Both the position numbers and the translations under genes were made by a program. This document shows positions 5,597 to 5,787 of a stretch of DNA of 5,787 nucleotides, in pieces; positions within the stretch are counted from its first letter, which is position 1, and each line of letters begins with the position of its first letter. Where the stretch lies: the NCBI GenBank assembly GCA_030620935.1, contig JAUXIP010000152.1:1-5787 (forward strand), in the 5' to 3' direction. The stretch is from Deltaproteobacteria bacterium. Its GTDB lineage: Bacteria; Desulfobacterota_B; Binatia; UBA9968. The notes beneath the pieces were generated by a model. That model worked only from the letters and a program-made list of their open reading frames with translations. It did not search any database and was not told the DNA's origin.

Positions 5597-5779
5597 TTCG
5601 ACCTTGAGGCTCACCTCGAAAGGCCCATTTGCTTCGTTGCGCTCGACCGCCTCGCTCCGACGTACTGCTTAAGTACGCCTGCGCTGAGCCTGTCCTGAGC
5701 GGAGCCGAAGGATCGGTTTCTCGCGCGCCGTTCGGCTGCCTTCGTCCCGAGCTCAGGCCGAGGGGAGCTCACGGTCGAA
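5597..5779. repeat. Small element with imperfect terminal inverted repeats (MITE/REP-like)
   Basis: TTCGACCTTGAG (5597-5608) pairs with the inverse of 5768-5779 at 11 of 12 positions. With one gap the match extends inward to about 22 bp (5597-5618). Between the ends lie a small hairpin (CGTACT 5661-5666 / AGTACG 5672-5677), a TGAGCCTGTCCTGAGC motif (5685-5700) and GAGCTCAGGCCGA (5749-5761), which resembles the palindrome at 333-352. There is no room for a transposase and no target-site duplication that I can see. The preceding segment (5578-5596, CAACAGACCGTTGAAAAAG) resembles ends of dispersed repeats I recall from Geobacter and Nitrospira-type genomes. No intrinsic terminator for the kinase gene is visible in 5573-5787. 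Confidence 0.5.
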
Positions 5780-5787
5780 GCCTCGCA

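Overview
The window carries four protein-coding genes on a moderately GC-rich background: a partial aldo/keto reductase and a glyoxalase II-type hydrolase on the minus strand, then a divergent two-gene operon on the plus strand encoding a FIST-domain sensor protein and a large soluble multi-GAF/PAS histidine kinase. The genes look like those of a free-living Gram-negative environmental bacterium: it uses sigma-54, has elaborate multi-sensor kinases, and carries small palindromic dispersed repeats between genes. Lineages such as NC10/Methylomirabilota, Nitrospirota or Desulfobacterota would fit, but nothing here fixes the taxon and this is only a guess.

Layout. Positions 1-222 (minus) hold the N-terminal 74 codons of an aldo/keto reductase whose remainder lies off the left edge. 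Positions 223-626 are non-coding: a GC-rich stretch with palindromes, including a REP-like 20-mer at 333-352, then an AT-richer stretch with four tandem 8-bp units (564-595) and a perfect 12-bp-stem hairpin (595-623) that sits just after the glyoxalase II stop codon and probably terminates that gene. Positions 627-1394 (minus) hold the glyoxalase II gene, with all metal ligands intact. Positions 1395-1673 are a divergent regulatory region with a 19-bp perfect palindrome (1486-1504) and a good sigma-54 -24/-12 promoter (1585-1600). Positions 1674-2867 encode the FIST protein and 2864-5572 the histidine kinase, joined by an ATGA stop/start overlap. Positions 5573-5787 hold a small repeat-derived element bounded by imperfect inverted repeats (about 5597-5779).

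How the genes work together. The FIST protein and the kinase are translationally coupled and almost certainly act together: a cytoplasmic ligand-sensing FIST protein feeding a membrane-free histidine kinase. This is the arrangement of the NosP/NahK nitric-oxide systems, in which a heme-binding FIST protein controls the kinase encoded next to it. Whether this FIST protein binds heme and NO cannot be decided from sequence. The sigma-54 promoter plus upstream palindrome implies that the operon is itself switched on by an enhancer-binding activator. No response regulator is present, so the output of the pathway is not visible. The two minus-strand genes could both act in aldehyde/methylglyoxal detoxification, but a terminator separates them and they need not be co-regulated.
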